The position numbers and the translations under genes were made by a program. From Arenimonas oryziterrae DSM 21050 = YC6267 (GTDB taxonomy: Bacteria; Pseudomonadota; Gammaproteobacteria; Xanthomonadales; Xanthomonadaceae): a stretch of DNA of 64,000 nucleotides. The notes under the pieces were generated by a model that ran no database searches, was not told the origin of the DNA, and saw nothing but the letters and a program-made list of their open reading frames with translations. Location of the stretch: NCBI RefSeq assembly GCF_000420545.1, contig NZ_ATVD01000002.1, forward strand, positions 124,001-188,000, in the 5' to 3' direction. Shown in pieces: positions 17,236 through 26,277 of this stretch; the stretch's first letter is position 1, and every line of letters starts with the position of its first letter.

Positions 17236-18210
17236 CTAGTCGCCCATCTGCTTCTGCAGATGTTCCCAGCGCTCCTGCGCGTCGAGCGTACGCTCGGCGG
17301 TCAGGCGGGCTTCGAGGCGGTCGAGGCCGATTTCTTCGCCGGTGTCGACGCAGTAACCATAGCTGCCGTCTTCCACGCGCTTGAGCGTGCTGTCGATCTT
17401 GTTGATCAGCTTGCGGTAGCGGTCGCGCGTGCGCAGTTCCAGCGAGTTCTCGGTTTCGCGCGTGGCACGTTCGGCTTCGTCGCCGACGTCACGCACTTCT
17501 TCCTTGAGGTTCTCGATGGTCTGCTTGGACTCTTCGATCAGGTCGGTCTTCCACTGCAGCAGGCGCTGGCGGAAATACTCGAGCTGGTACGGGCCCATGT
17601 ACTCCTCGCTGGCCTTGGGCTTGTAGCCCGCCGGCAAGGTGACGCGCACGCGCGCGGCAGCGGGCTTGACGCGTTCCGGACGCGGTTTGGCCGGCTTCAC
17701 GTAACCGGCGCGCACGCCGACATCGCGCGGCTTGGCCGGTTCGACCTTGACCACCGGCGCAGGCGCCGGAGCGGCCTTGCCCGTGGATTTCGCAGCCGGC
17801 TTGGCGGCAGGAACAGCAACGGGCTTCGCCGCGGGCGCCGCTTTCGCGGGCGGAGCGGCCTTGACAACGGGTTTTGCGACGGGCTTGGCAGCGGGCTTCG
17901 GAGCCGGCTTGGCAGCAACGACGGGTTTCTTGACAGGCTTGACGGCGGGCTTGGCGGCTTGCTTCTTGGCAGGCGGCGCAGCCTTCTTGACCGTTTTCGC
18001 CGGAAGTTTCTTGGCTACGGTCTTAATGGTCTTCTTCACTGGTTTGGCGGCGGCCTTCTTGGCCGGGGCCTTCTTGATGGGTTTGGCAGCCTTCTTGACC
18101 GGCTTGGGCGCAGGTTTGCCCTTCACCGTCTTCTTGACCGGCTTCGCAGGCTTGGCGGGCTTCTTGGCGGCCGGCTTCACGGCCTTCTTAGCGGGTTTCT
18201 TGGCGGCCAC
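17236..18210 (-). CDS. dksA: DksA/TraR-family protein with long Lys/Ala/Pro tail and degenerate zinc finger
   Basis: A 324-residue protein. Residues 1-185 are a low-complexity Lys/Ala/Pro tail like histone H1 C-termini. Residues 205-324 match E. coli DksA closely (SLELRTRDRYRKLINKI). DksA binds the RNA polymerase secondary channel and adjusts transcription with ppGpp. Of the four zinc cysteines only Cys287 remains; the others are Thr290, Thr308 and Ala311. At the coiled-coil tip the DxxDxA motif reads Asp244-Glu-Ala-Glu247-Arg-Ala. Zinc-free DksA paralogues are known in Pseudomonas. The start is a GTG at 18210. The tail may bind nucleic acid, which is inferred. Confidence 0.85.
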   Translation of the reverse strand: MAAKKPAKKAVKPAAKKPAKPAKPVKKTVKGKPAPKPVKKAAKPIKKAPAKKAAAKPVKKTIKTVAKKLPAKTVKKAAPPAKKQAAKPAVKPVKKPVVAAKPAPKPAAKPVAKPVVKAAPPAKAAPAAKPVAVPAAKPAAKSTGKAAPAPAPVVKVEPAKPRDVGVRAGYVKPAKPRPERVKPAAARVRVTLPAGYKPKASEEYMGPYQLEYFRQRLLQWKTDLIEESKQTIENLKEEVRDVGDEAERATRETENSLELRTRDRYRKLINKIDSTLKRVEDGSYGYCVDTGEEIGLDRLEARLTAERTLDAQERWEHLQKQMGD

Positions 18211-18253
18211 TCGGGCGTATCCTCTCTCTGTCCTTGAGGCTCAAAGGCGGCGT

Positions 18254-18282
18254 GTTATAGCCTAGTCCTTCACGAGCGGCAA
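18254..18282 (-). promoter_or_regulatory. Promoter of the dksA-like gene
   Basis: On the minus strand, TTGCCG (18277-18282) and TATAAC (18254-18259) are spaced by exactly 17 bases, a good sigma-70 match. They lie about 45 bases upstream of the GTG start. Confidence 0.65.
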
Positions 18283-18310
18283 CCTTAGCCCGCACTGCCC
18301 GGCCGCGCAA

Positions 18311-18553
18311 ATGATCAAATATCTGGTGTTGTTCCTGCTTCGCGGCTACAAGTTGTTGATAAGTCCGCTGTTAGGCCAACGCTGCCGTTTCTACCCCAGT
18401 TGCTCCACGTACACGATGCAGGCGGTCGAACGTTTCGGCGCCGTGCGCGGCAGTTGGCTGGGCCTGAAGCGGATCGGGCGCTGCCACCCCCTCCATCCCG
18501 GCGGGCTCGACCCCGTCCCCGACGAATACCCCTGCGGACACCGACATGACTGA
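18311..18553 (+). CDS. yidD: Membrane protein insertion efficiency factor YidD
   Basis: An 80-residue protein with an amphipathic N-terminal helix ([13 protein letters not shown]) and the family core [19 protein letters not shown], then [10 protein letters not shown]. YidD helps YidC insert membrane proteins. The gene normally sits between rnpA and yidC near the origin. Here it lies alone, divergent from the dksA-like gene, and overlaps the start of the dihydroorotase gene by 8 bases. There is no good ribosome site before the ATG. Confidence 0.92.
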   Translation: MIKYLVLFLLRGYKLLISPLLGQRCRFYPSCSTYTMQAVERFGAVRGSWLGLKRIGRCHPLHPGGLDPVPDEYPCGHRHD

Positions 18554-19880
18554 TTTGCTGATCCAGAACGCCCGCATCGTCAACGAGGGCCGCGAATTCG
18601 ACGGCGACCTGCGCATCCGTGGCGACCGCATCGAGACCATCGGCACTGGCCTCTCGGCCCGCCCTGGCGAAAAAGTGCTCAACGCCAACGGTCGTGTGCT
18701 CATGCCCGGCGTCATCGACGCCCAGGTGCATTTCCGCGAACCGGGCATGGAATACAAGGGCAATCTCGACACCGAACCGGCGGCTGCGGTCGCGGGCGGC
18801 GTCACCAGCTATCTCGACATGCCCAACACCAAGCCGCCGGCGCTGAGCAACGATGTGCTCGAGGACAAGTACACCCGCGCCGCCGGACGCTCGCGCGCGA
18901 ATTTCGGTTTCTACTTCGGCGCCAGCAACGACAACCTCGAGAACATCCGCCGCATCAATCCGAAAACGACGCCCGGCCTGAAGATCTTCATGGGCGCCTC
19001 GACCGGCAACATGCTCGTCGACGACCCGGCCGTGCTCGAAGGCATGTTCGCCGACTGCCCGACGCCGATCATCACGCACTGCGAAGACACGCCGATGATC
19101 GACGCGGAGATCGCCAAGGCACGCGCGATCTACGGCGAAGACATCCCGGTCGACCTGCACGGCGAGATCCGTTCGCGTGCAGCCTGCTTCAAGTCGACCG
19201 AACTCGCGATCTCGATGGCGAAGCGGTTCGACACCTCCCTGCATGTGCTGCACATCAGTACCGCCGAGGAACTGATGCTGTTCTCGCCGGGCCCGGTCAT
19301 GGGCAAGCGCATCACCGCCGAAACCTGCGTGCATTTCCTGCATTTCGCGCGCGAGGACTATGCGCGCCTGGGCAACCTGATCAAGTGCAATCCCGCGATC
19401 AAGGAAGCCAGCGACCGAGCCGCCCTGCTGCGCGCCGTTGCCGAGGACCGCGTCGACGTGCTCGCGACCGATCACGCGCCGCATACCTGGGACGAGAAAC
19501 AGCAGAAATACGAAAAAGCCCCGTCGGGTCTGCCGCTCGTGCAGTTTTTCCTTGTTTGCGCGCTGCAAAAAGTGCGCGACGGGCATTTCTCCCTGCCCCA
19601 CCTCGTGCGCAAGATCTGCCATGCGCCGGCGCAGCGATTCGATATCGCCGACCGCGGTTTCCTGCGCGAAGGCTATTTCGCCGATCTGGTGCTGGTCGAA
19701 CCGGACGGCGGCACGACGGTCACGCGAGAGAGCGTGGTCAGCCGCTGCGGTTGGTCGCCGTTCGAGGGCGAGCGCTTCGATGCCCGCGTTGCGGCCACCT
19801 TCGTCAATGGCGAACTCGCCTGGAACGGATCGCAACTGGTCGGTCCGCCGATCGGACGCCGTCTGGAGTTCGCACGATGA
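18546..19880 (+). CDS. pyrC: Dihydroorotase
   Basis: A 444-residue amidohydrolase of pyrimidine synthesis, making dihydroorotate from carbamoyl aspartate. Family motifs are [24 protein letters not shown], the lysine that becomes carboxylated in [16 protein letters not shown], and DHAPHTWD near the C-terminus. The usual His-x-His metal motif reads Gln60-Val-His62, a change I recall as typical of the Bacteroidetes-type subfamily rather than loss of function. It overlaps yidD at its start and the M23 lipoprotein gene at its end (ATGA), so the three form one operon. Confidence 0.88.
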   Translation: MTDLLIQNARIVNEGREFDGDLRIRGDRIETIGTGLSARPGEKVLNANGRVLMPGVIDAQVHFREPGMEYKGNLDTEPAAAVAGGVTSYLDMPNTKPPALSNDVLEDKYTRAAGRSRANFGFYFGASNDNLENIRRINPKTTPGLKIFMGASTGNMLVDDPAVLEGMFADCPTPIITHCEDTPMIDAEIAKARAIYGEDIPVDLHGEIRSRAACFKSTELAISMAKRFDTSLHVLHISTAEELMLFSPGPVMGKRITAETCVHFLHFAREDYARLGNLIKCNPAIKEASDRAALLRAVAEDRVDVLATDHAPHTWDEKQQKYEKAPSGLPLVQFFLVCALQKVRDGHFSLPHLVRKICHAPAQRFDIADRGFLREGYFADLVLVEPDGGTTVTRESVVSRCGWSPFEGERFDARVAATFVNGELAWNGSQLVGPPIGRRLEFAR

Positions 19881-20731
19881 AGCACGGTTTCGCGGTCCTG
19901 TTGCTGCTGGCGTGTGCCGCCTGCGCGAGTACGCCGATGCAGTCGGCGCCGGCGCAGGCATCGGTGGATGCTCGCATGGTCATCCCTGAAAAAGCCCTCC
20001 AAGGCTCGCTCGTGGAAGGCCGGGTGACGCCGGGCAGTCGCGTGGTTTATGACGACAAGAGTTTGCGCGTCGCGGCCAACGGTCGTTTCGTGTTCGGTGT
20101 CTCGCGCGAGCAGACCGGCGTGGCGACGCTCAAGATCACGCCGCCCGGCGGGCCAACCCTCACCGTCAACGTGGCGATCGTCGACCGCGAATTCCCGCAT
20201 GAACGCATCGATGGCGTGCCCGAATCGACCGTCAACCCGCCGCCGGACATCGCCGCACGCATCGAACGCGAGCAGGCGGAAGTCAGCACCGCACGCCTGC
20301 GCGACGACGACCGCACGGATTTCGACGTGGCCTTCATCTGGCCGGCGTCGGGTCGCATCAGCGGCGTGTTCGGCGGCCAGCGCATCTACAACGGCACGCC
20401 GAAGTCGCCGCATTCGGGCCTGGACGTCGCTGCGCCGAAAGGCACGGCGATCCAGGCACCGGCCGCCGGCATCGTCACCTTCGCCAACCCCGATCTGTAT
20501 CTGACCGGCGGCACCGTGCTCATCGATCATGGCCACGGCGTGAGTTCGAATTTCCTGCACATGAGCCGCATCGACGTGAAAGTCGGCGACCGTGTGGAAC
20601 AGGGCCAGGTCATCGGCCTCGTCGGCGCCACTGGCCGTGCGACCGGTCCGCATATGCACTGGGGCGTGAACTGGTTCAACGTGCGTGTGGATCCGCAGTT
20701 GCTGGTGGATCCTAAGGCGAATCCGCAATAG
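19877..20731 (+). CDS. M23-family metallopeptidase lipoprotein (LytM/envelope type)
   Basis: A 284-residue protein. The signal peptide [16 protein letters not shown] has a lipobox at Cys16 (or Cys13). An N-terminal beta-rich domain (residues 30-130) precedes a C-terminal M23 domain with HSGLDVAAPKG, DHGHGVSSNFLHMS and GPHMHWGV, which supply the zinc ligands, so it should be an active peptidoglycan endopeptidase in the periplasm. Its ATG overlaps the pyrC stop by 4 bases. A role in cell-wall remodelling is known for the family; its link to pyrimidine genes is probably only positional. Confidence 0.87.
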   Translation: MKHGFAVLLLLACAACASTPMQSAPAQASVDARMVIPEKALQGSLVEGRVTPGSRVVYDDKSLRVAANGRFVFGVSREQTGVATLKITPPGGPTLTVNVAIVDREFPHERIDGVPESTVNPPPDIAARIEREQAEVSTARLRDDDRTDFDVAFIWPASGRISGVFGGQRIYNGTPKSPHSGLDVAAPKGTAIQAPAAGIVTFANPDLYLTGGTVLIDHGHGVSSNFLHMSRIDVKVGDRVEQGQVIGLVGATGRATGPHMHWGVNWFNVRVDPQLLVDPKANPQ

Positions 20732-20771
20732 TTCTCGCCATTGGCGAGACCCCTCATCCGGCCTGCGGCCA

Positions 20772-20902
20772 CCTTCTCCCCGGTGGGGAGAAGGGAATCT
20801 CGCTGCGGCAGATGACTCCCTCTCCCGCTCGCGGGAGAGGGCCGGGGTGAGGGCCGCCTTTGACTCCCTCTCCCGCTCGCGGGAGAGGGCCGGGGTGAGG
20901 GC
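20772..20902. repeat. REP-like palindromes with a tandem identical 42-bp pair
   Basis: The gap between two convergent genes holds a perfect 10-bp hairpin (20772-20781 with 20785-20794, arms CCTTCTCCCC/GGGGAGAAGG). Two identical 42-bp copies follow at 20813-20854 and 20861-20902, 48 bases apart. Each copy carries CCCTCTCCCGC-TC-GCGGGAGAGGG. This is the look of REP/BIME elements found between convergent genes in many proteobacteria. They may act as transcript ends for both flanking genes. Confidence 0.8.
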
Positions 20903-20908
20903 AGCTAC

Positions 20909-22264
20909 TCAGCTCGCCGGCGGCGCCTTGAGCAACTTCAACACCATCACAATCACCACCACCGCACCCAGCAGCAACACGCCCCACAACACCCAGGTGC
21001 GCTTGTCTTCGCTGCTGTAGGCCTTGAGCGCATCGACGCCGCCGGCCTCGCGCATCGGGCCCAGGCTCGCGGACGTCGGCTGCCAGTCAGCGCCGTATTT
21101 CGAACGCACCTGACCGACCAGCGCCTCCAGCGGGAAATCGCTGCGCTGCGCACGCGGGCTGCCGGCAGTGATCACGTACGGGCCTTTGCCGTGCGTGAGC
21201 AGCAGCCAGGGCTCGGGCCGGAACGCGAGTTTCAGCGCCGGCGCTTTTTCCAGATCGATGTTCGCCTCGATACGCCATTCGCGACGTCGCTCGATCGCGG
21301 TGTCCAGCGGCTCGTTGTCGAGCTCCAGACCGGCGCCGCGCAGGCGGAACGCGGTCAGGCTGCCGACGTATTGCCAGTCCGCGCGCGCGTCGTCGCGCAC
21401 CGAGATCGTGAAGGCGGCGATGGTGTTGTCGTCGGCGAGATCGATCGCAACCTGCTCGACCGGAATGCGCGCCGGCAAGGAATACGTGAACGCGCGGCCA
21501 TCGCGCTTGCCGACAGCGGCGGTGAACCAGCGTCGCGCCGGCGGCTGGGCACGCAGGCCCGGCGGTCGCAGCTGCAGACGCACTTCCGACACCGGCAGGC
21601 GCACGTCGGCCGCGAGCGGACGAATACGCAGATAGCGCGCTTCGGTCGGCGGAATGTCGATATGGCGGCGCGCGAGCATCTGCCCGCTCTGACGCAGTTG
21701 CGCGATCGTCGCCGAGCCCACCAGGGTGTGCCAGTTCTCGAGATCGTCGCTCGCGTCGATGGCGACCTGCGCAGTGATGTCCGGAGCGTTTTCGCCTAGT
21801 CCGAACGAAATACCTTCGATCAGATGGTCCTTGGCGCGGACATCCACCAGCACATCGCGACCGCCCGGCGCATCGCCGGCATTGAAACTCGCGTCCAGTT
21901 GCAGTTCGCCATCGGTGCCGCGGCTCACATGCAGGTGCATGTCCGAGCCCGGCGCGGCGCCGACGGTCGACGCCGCAGAGGACGACGGCACCGCGAACCA
22001 CACCGCCTCGCGCCACACGCTCGGCGGCGGGCAATAGCTCGGCGGCATCGGCCCAAACGGCAGCGGCTCGCCATCGGCGTTGAACGCCGCGATATCGAGC
22101 AGGTCCGGGCGCAGCGTCTGTCCGTATACCGATTCATCAAGCTGCAGCGCATACGCGCCCTCGCCTTCCGCGACGACGGGCCACTGTTTGGCGAAATCGG
22201 CCGGCTTGCTCGCGGCGGCGGTGCCGCTGAGCAACAGGCCTGCGATGACGAGCGACAACCTCAT
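20909..22264 (-). CDS. DUF3999 domain-containing envelope protein
   Basis: A 451-residue protein with a cleavable signal peptide (MRLSLVIAGLLLSGTAAAS), a long beta-rich extracytoplasmic region with repeated RYLRIRPLA-type strands, and one C-terminal transmembrane helix (WVLWGVLLLGAVVVIVMVL). This is the DUF3999 layout. Its ATG overlaps the stop of the DUF2339 gene (ATGA), and the two families are commonly encoded as neighbours, so they likely form a membrane complex. The function of both is unknown. It ends against the REP-like repeats. Confidence 0.85.
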   Translation of the reverse strand: MRLSLVIAGLLLSGTAAASKPADFAKQWPVVAEGEGAYALQLDESVYGQTLRPDLLDIAAFNADGEPLPFGPMPPSYCPPPSVWREAVWFAVPSSSAASTVGAAPGSDMHLHVSRGTDGELQLDASFNAGDAPGGRDVLVDVRAKDHLIEGISFGLGENAPDITAQVAIDASDDLENWHTLVGSATIAQLRQSGQMLARRHIDIPPTEARYLRIRPLAADVRLPVSEVRLQLRPPGLRAQPPARRWFTAAVGKRDGRAFTYSLPARIPVEQVAIDLADDNTIAAFTISVRDDARADWQYVGSLTAFRLRGAGLELDNEPLDTAIERRREWRIEANIDLEKAPALKLAFRPEPWLLLTHGKGPYVITAGSPRAQRSDFPLEALVGQVRSKYGADWQPTSASLGPMREAGGVDALKAYSSEDKRTWVLWGVLLLGAVVVIVMVLKLLKAPPAS

Positions 22265-25086
22265 GCGGACTCTCCCTCTTCGATTTTCGGCGGCGAGGGC
22301 GCGATGTAACCCACGCCGACCAGCAACAGGCCCACGACCAGGCAGGACACGATGCCGGTGACATTGCCCAGATACAGACGGTCCACCAGGGCCAGCTTGA
22401 ACAGCACGATGCCCAGCAGCACCGCACCGCCCATCCACAGTCCGCGATCCACGCGACGCGAGCCCAGGATCCAGGCACCGACGCCGAGCAGGCTCCAGAC
22501 TACGGTCAGGCAGGTCTGCGTGAAGCCCGAATCCAGAATGTCCGGACCCCAGGGCTCGCCATGCCAGTGGTGCACGGTGCGCAGTACGGCCAGGCTCACG
22601 AATACGAAGCCGACGAACGGCCAGGCGCCGCGCATTCCCGAGAAGGCCGACTTCGTCCGCAGCAGCTTGCCGTACAGCATCGCGGCGAGCGCCATCAGGC
22701 CCAGCTCCAGCGGATTGAGCAGCGGCAGATACGGCAAGGGAGCCGCACTGCCTTCGAGGAACAGGCCAACGCCAAACGCGAACAACAGCAAGGGAATCGC
22801 CAGTCCGAACCAGCCCAGGGCATAGCCTTCGAAAGCCTCCGCACGCGGCCAGCCAAACCACGGCGGCGCACGCCACAGACCCAGCGTGAGCAGACCCACC
22901 GGCGCGAGATCGGCGACGAAACGCCAGCCCTGCGCGAGTCCCTGCGCATCGCTGAAGTCCTCGAGCTGCAAGGTCGCGAGCAGGGCCAGCGTCCACAGAC
23001 CGAGAATGTGCGACAGCGCCAGGCTGCGCGACGGCTGCTCGCGTCCGCCCCACAACGCCGCGATCAGCACGGCGCCGTACAGCGCCCACATCGCCACGGC
23101 CGGTGCATTGAGCGGCGCGCCGAACTCTTCCTGCGCGTAGAGCCCCATCAGCAGACCGAAGATCGCGCTGACACCGACAAACCAGTTCAGGCGCAGCCAG
23201 GACAGCAGATGGCGCAGCGCGGCGGCAATCGCGATCGTGGCCGTCAGATACAGCATGAAGTAGCGCCACAGACCGACAATTTCCTCGGCCGGATCGACCT
23301 GGGTGATCGCTGCGAGGAACCACCAGCCCATCCCCCACAGGAACAACAGCGCCGACAGTCCGCGCACCGGACGATGTCGATCGTGGATGAAGGCCAGCAG
23401 CACGCCCGAGAACGCGAGAATCGCCGCACCCAGCCACGAAGGATTGAGCAGGAGATTGTCCGGCGACAGATAGTCGCCGGTGTTCGCGAACAGGCTGATC
23501 ACGTACGAGCCCGCGGCGAGCAATTGCAGCAGCAGGCCGCTGATCCACGGGAAGGTGCGGTTCTGGCGGATACCGAGCCAGGCTACGCCGGCGCCTTCGA
23601 GCGCCCACAAGGTCGCGGTCGTGCCGGCCGAGAACGCCAGCGGAATCGCGAGCGTGGCGAAACCCAGCGCGAGCGCGCCGTAGGCTTCGGTGAGCAGGCG
23701 TTCGTCGCGACGACGGCGCAGATAGAACACCAGGCCGGCGTACACGATCGCCACGACCAGCGCGCTGAATGCCAGACCGATGCGATCGTCCTTGAGTAGC
23801 ACCGCCTGCAAGGGGAAAGCCACCATCGGCGTGCCGAACACCAGGGTGCCGTCCACCCAGGGGCGCCGGTGCTCGGTCTGGCGAATGACGTACAACAGAC
23901 CGATGACGACGTAGAACACGAAGAACAGGATCAGGAAGGGTTCGACCGTGGAGAACATTTCCGGCCGGTAGTTTTTCGCGCCCCAGACCGAACCGACACC
24001 AAAGGTGAAAGCAAAGCCCATCAGGTTGAGCAAGCGCCAGCTCTGCTTCCAGGAAATCGCGAACACCGCGGCATTGAGCACCGCGTAGTAAGAGAACAGG
24101 CCGATGTAGTTGTTGCTGCCGCTGTTGATGAGCACCGGCGCCAGATAGCCGCCCAGGAAGCCGAGCACGGCCAGCGGCATGTTTTTCTGCAGCACGGACA
24201 GGAAGGCCGCACCGCCGACCAGCACGACGATCATCGCAAAAGCCGGCATCGGATCGAGCAGACCGTACATCTTGTACGCGCCGAACACCGTCAACAGCAG
24301 GATGCCGATGCCACCGCCCTGCAGACTCAGACCGAAGGCCGGACGGCTCGTCCGTTCGCGGAAACCGAACGCCAGGGCGAGCAGACCCGCGACGCCCGCA
24401 CAGATGAAGCGCATCGCGACCGGGAAAGTGAAATAGCCTTCCGCGGCGGCATAGCGCAGGGCCGCCGCGACGCCGGCGAACAGCACCAGCACGCCGATCT
24501 TCACCGGCACATTGCCTTCGGTAAACCAGGCCTTGATGCTGCCCGCGAATTTCTCCAGCGGGCCGGGCTCGGCGGGTGCGCGCGGACGCGGCGGCGCTTG
24601 CGGACGCGGCGGCGGCATCGCACCGGCGCCGCCGGTGGCCGAAGAAGACAAGGGACTGCCGGCACGTTCGGCGAAACGCGCACGCGCGGCGGCGATGCTG
24701 GCTTCGTCCAGTCCTGGCGGCAAGGGGTCGGCCGACGGACTGCGCGGCGTGGGCATCGCGGGAATCGGCGGCGGACCGCCGGTCGCACGAACCGGCGCCG
24801 GCGTTTCCGCGGCGGCGGCGGCCGCGGGCGTCTGCGCGGGCGTTTCAGCCGGTGCGGGCGTGGCTGGGCGCGGCGCGGCGGCAGGCGACGGCATCGCCGG
24901 CGTCAGCAGACGCAGATGCATTTCCTGCAGTTCGCGATCCTGCGCATCGATACGCCGGCGCAATTCCACCAGGGACCACAGCAGGTAGGGAATGAGGAAG
25001 CCGACGACGCCACCGAACAGCCATCGGTTGGTCCCCGACAAGATCACGCCGATGAAGAGACCGAGTATTCCCAAGACCCAATTCAT
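22261..25086 (-). CDS. DUF2339 multi-pass membrane protein
   Basis: A 941-residue protein. A short N-terminal transmembrane pair is followed by a coiled coil (LRRRIDAQDRELQEMHLRL), then a Pro/Ala-rich linker (about residues 60-165), then some 25 hydrophobic helices to the C-terminus. The size and layout are those of DUF2339 (COG5373). No enzymatic motif is visible. AGGGGC precedes the ATG. It is coupled to the DUF3999 gene. A role in the envelope is inferred from topology only. Confidence 0.85.
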   Translation of the reverse strand: MNWVLGILGLFIGVILSGTNRWLFGGVVGFLIPYLLWSLVELRRRIDAQDRELQEMHLRLLTPAMPSPAAAPRPATPAPAETPAQTPAAAAAAETPAPVRATGGPPPIPAMPTPRSPSADPLPPGLDEASIAAARARFAERAGSPLSSSATGGAGAMPPPRPQAPPRPRAPAEPGPLEKFAGSIKAWFTEGNVPVKIGVLVLFAGVAAALRYAAAEGYFTFPVAMRFICAGVAGLLALAFGFRERTSRPAFGLSLQGGGIGILLLTVFGAYKMYGLLDPMPAFAMIVVLVGGAAFLSVLQKNMPLAVLGFLGGYLAPVLINSGSNNYIGLFSYYAVLNAAVFAISWKQSWRLLNLMGFAFTFGVGSVWGAKNYRPEMFSTVEPFLILFFVFYVVIGLLYVIRQTEHRRPWVDGTLVFGTPMVAFPLQAVLLKDDRIGLAFSALVVAIVYAGLVFYLRRRRDERLLTEAYGALALGFATLAIPLAFSAGTTATLWALEGAGVAWLGIRQNRTFPWISGLLLQLLAAGSYVISLFANTGDYLSPDNLLLNPSWLGAAILAFSGVLLAFIHDRHRPVRGLSALLFLWGMGWWFLAAITQVDPAEEIVGLWRYFMLYLTATIAIAAALRHLLSWLRLNWFVGVSAIFGLLMGLYAQEEFGAPLNAPAVAMWALYGAVLIAALWGGREQPSRSLALSHILGLWTLALLATLQLEDFSDAQGLAQGWRFVADLAPVGLLTLGLWRAPPWFGWPRAEAFEGYALGWFGLAIPLLLFAFGVGLFLEGSAAPLPYLPLLNPLELGLMALAAMLYGKLLRTKSAFSGMRGAWPFVGFVFVSLAVLRTVHHWHGEPWGPDILDSGFTQTCLTVVWSLLGVGAWILGSRRVDRGLWMGGAVLLGIVLFKLALVDRLYLGNVTGIVSCLVVGLLLVGVGYIAPSPPKIEEGESA

Positions 25087-25143
25087 GCTGCCCCTGCGTG
25101 TGTTGGTTTCGTGCAGTCTGCATGAACGCCGGGCGCAATAACA

Positions 25144-25173
25144 ACGAAGGCCGGGCGATTGCCCGGCCTTCGT
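25144..25173 (-). terminator. Intrinsic terminator downstream of folE2
   Basis: ACGAAGGCCGGGC (25144-25156) and GCCCGGCCTTCGT (25161-25173) form a perfect 13-bp stem with a 4-nt loop, 58 bases after the folE2 stop and 57 before the DUF2339 start. The minus-strand side has only TGTTATT after the stem, so termination probably relies on the strong stem. Confidence 0.75.
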
Positions 25174-25231
25174 GTTTGATTTTCGTTATTCGCCGATGCC
25201 GATGCGAGGCAGCGGCACGATCGGACGCCGA

Positions 25232-26176
25232 TCAGTACCCGCCGGCCACACCCTTGGTGGCGACAGCGACGGCGTTGTGCGCGTGCAGGCTTTCGAAATG
25301 CGTGGCGCGCACCCAAAAATCGGCGACGCGTTCGTCTTCATCGAGCGTCTTCTGCATGCGCCGCGCCGCGTCTTCGCAGAACATCAAATTCTGGCCGTTG
25401 AGACGCGCAAACGCCTGCTCGTCGACACGTTTCACCGCGGTCTGCACGGGCGTTTTCAGCGCCGCTTCGATGCGATCGATGATGTCGATGAACGGCAGGT
25501 TCTGGAACGACGGCACCAGCCGGACCTTGACCTCGGCCGTGCTGCGCTGGCTGTGCGGCGTCGCCATGATGCCCTGCTCGCTGCCCAGCCATTGCAGGAC
25601 CGCGTCGTGGTCGAGCGGCGAGCCAGCGGCGAAATCTTCGCGGAAGCGTTCCTGGATCAACTGCCGCGCGAGCGCGGCCGAACACGGACACGTGCTCGAG
25701 TAGGTCACGTCCACACCGACCTCAAGCGAGAACTGGCCGCGGTCGAGCAAGGCGTTGACGCTGACCGGATACGACTTCCAGCCGGTGTTGTCGCTGACCA
25801 GGGCGGGACGGCGCACGAGATAGTCGAAATGGATCTGCAGCATCGCGCGGTCCGACAGATCGGCGTGCGAGTCGAGGAAATCCTTGAGCAGGCGACGGAT
25901 GCTGCACGGCGACACCGGCTCCGACGACAGCGCCTTGTCGACGTGCAGGTACAGGCGCGACATGTGGATGCCGCGCGCTTCCGGACGCGTGAGATTGACG
26001 AAGGCGTTGACGCGCGCACCGCTGGTGATCGTCTGGCCATCCGCGCCGACGACGCCGACCGGCGCGTGGATCTCGCCCATGCCGACCCACTCGAGCGCGC
26101 CGGCGACCGACGGACGCGCCTCGTTGGCGATGTCGGGCAGGACGCGGGCCAGGTTTTCCTGGTTGATGGGGGCCAT
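25232..26176 (-). CDS. folE2: GTP cyclohydrolase FolE2 (type IB)
   Basis: A 314-residue enzyme converting GTP to dihydroneopterin triphosphate for folate, and for queuosine where made. Motifs include YLHVDKALSSEPVSPCSIRR, SSTCPCSAALARQL and PHSQRSTAEV, characteristic of FolE2, which tolerates metals other than zinc. Type IB enzymes are often used when zinc is scarce; whether a FolE1 exists elsewhere cannot be seen. The upstream 101 bases include a minus-strand TTGACG that could be a -35 box. The gene ends before a strong terminator. Confidence 0.92.
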   Translation of the reverse strand: MAPINQENLARVLPDIANEARPSVAGALEWVGMGEIHAPVGVVGADGQTITSGARVNAFVNLTRPEARGIHMSRLYLHVDKALSSEPVSPCSIRRLLKDFLDSHADLSDRAMLQIHFDYLVRRPALVSDNTGWKSYPVSVNALLDRGQFSLEVGVDVTYSSTCPCSAALARQLIQERFREDFAAGSPLDHDAVLQWLGSEQGIMATPHSQRSTAEVKVRLVPSFQNLPFIDIIDRIEAALKTPVQTAVKRVDEQAFARLNGQNLMFCEDAARRMQKTLDEDERVADFWVRATHFESLHAHNAVAVATKGVAGGY

Positions 26177-26277
26177 TGGCGCTCCGGGAAGAATTCGGCA
26201 GTGGAAGGTAAATGGGGACGGGTGCAGGGTACGTCAAGCGCTCCGACGGGGCCATGACGGCGCCGCAACAGCGTGTT

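Noticed and set aside
17690-18200. Repetitive DNA that could suggest a satellite or CRISPR-like array
   Set aside because: It is the coding sequence for the Lys/Ala/Pro tail of the DksA-like protein. Units are irregular, without spacers.
20909-23608. One 899-residue minus-strand protein covering the DUF3999 gene and part of DUF2339
   Set aside because: The first half is an off-frame reading of the DUF2339 gene. The real start is the ATG at 22264 with a signal peptide.
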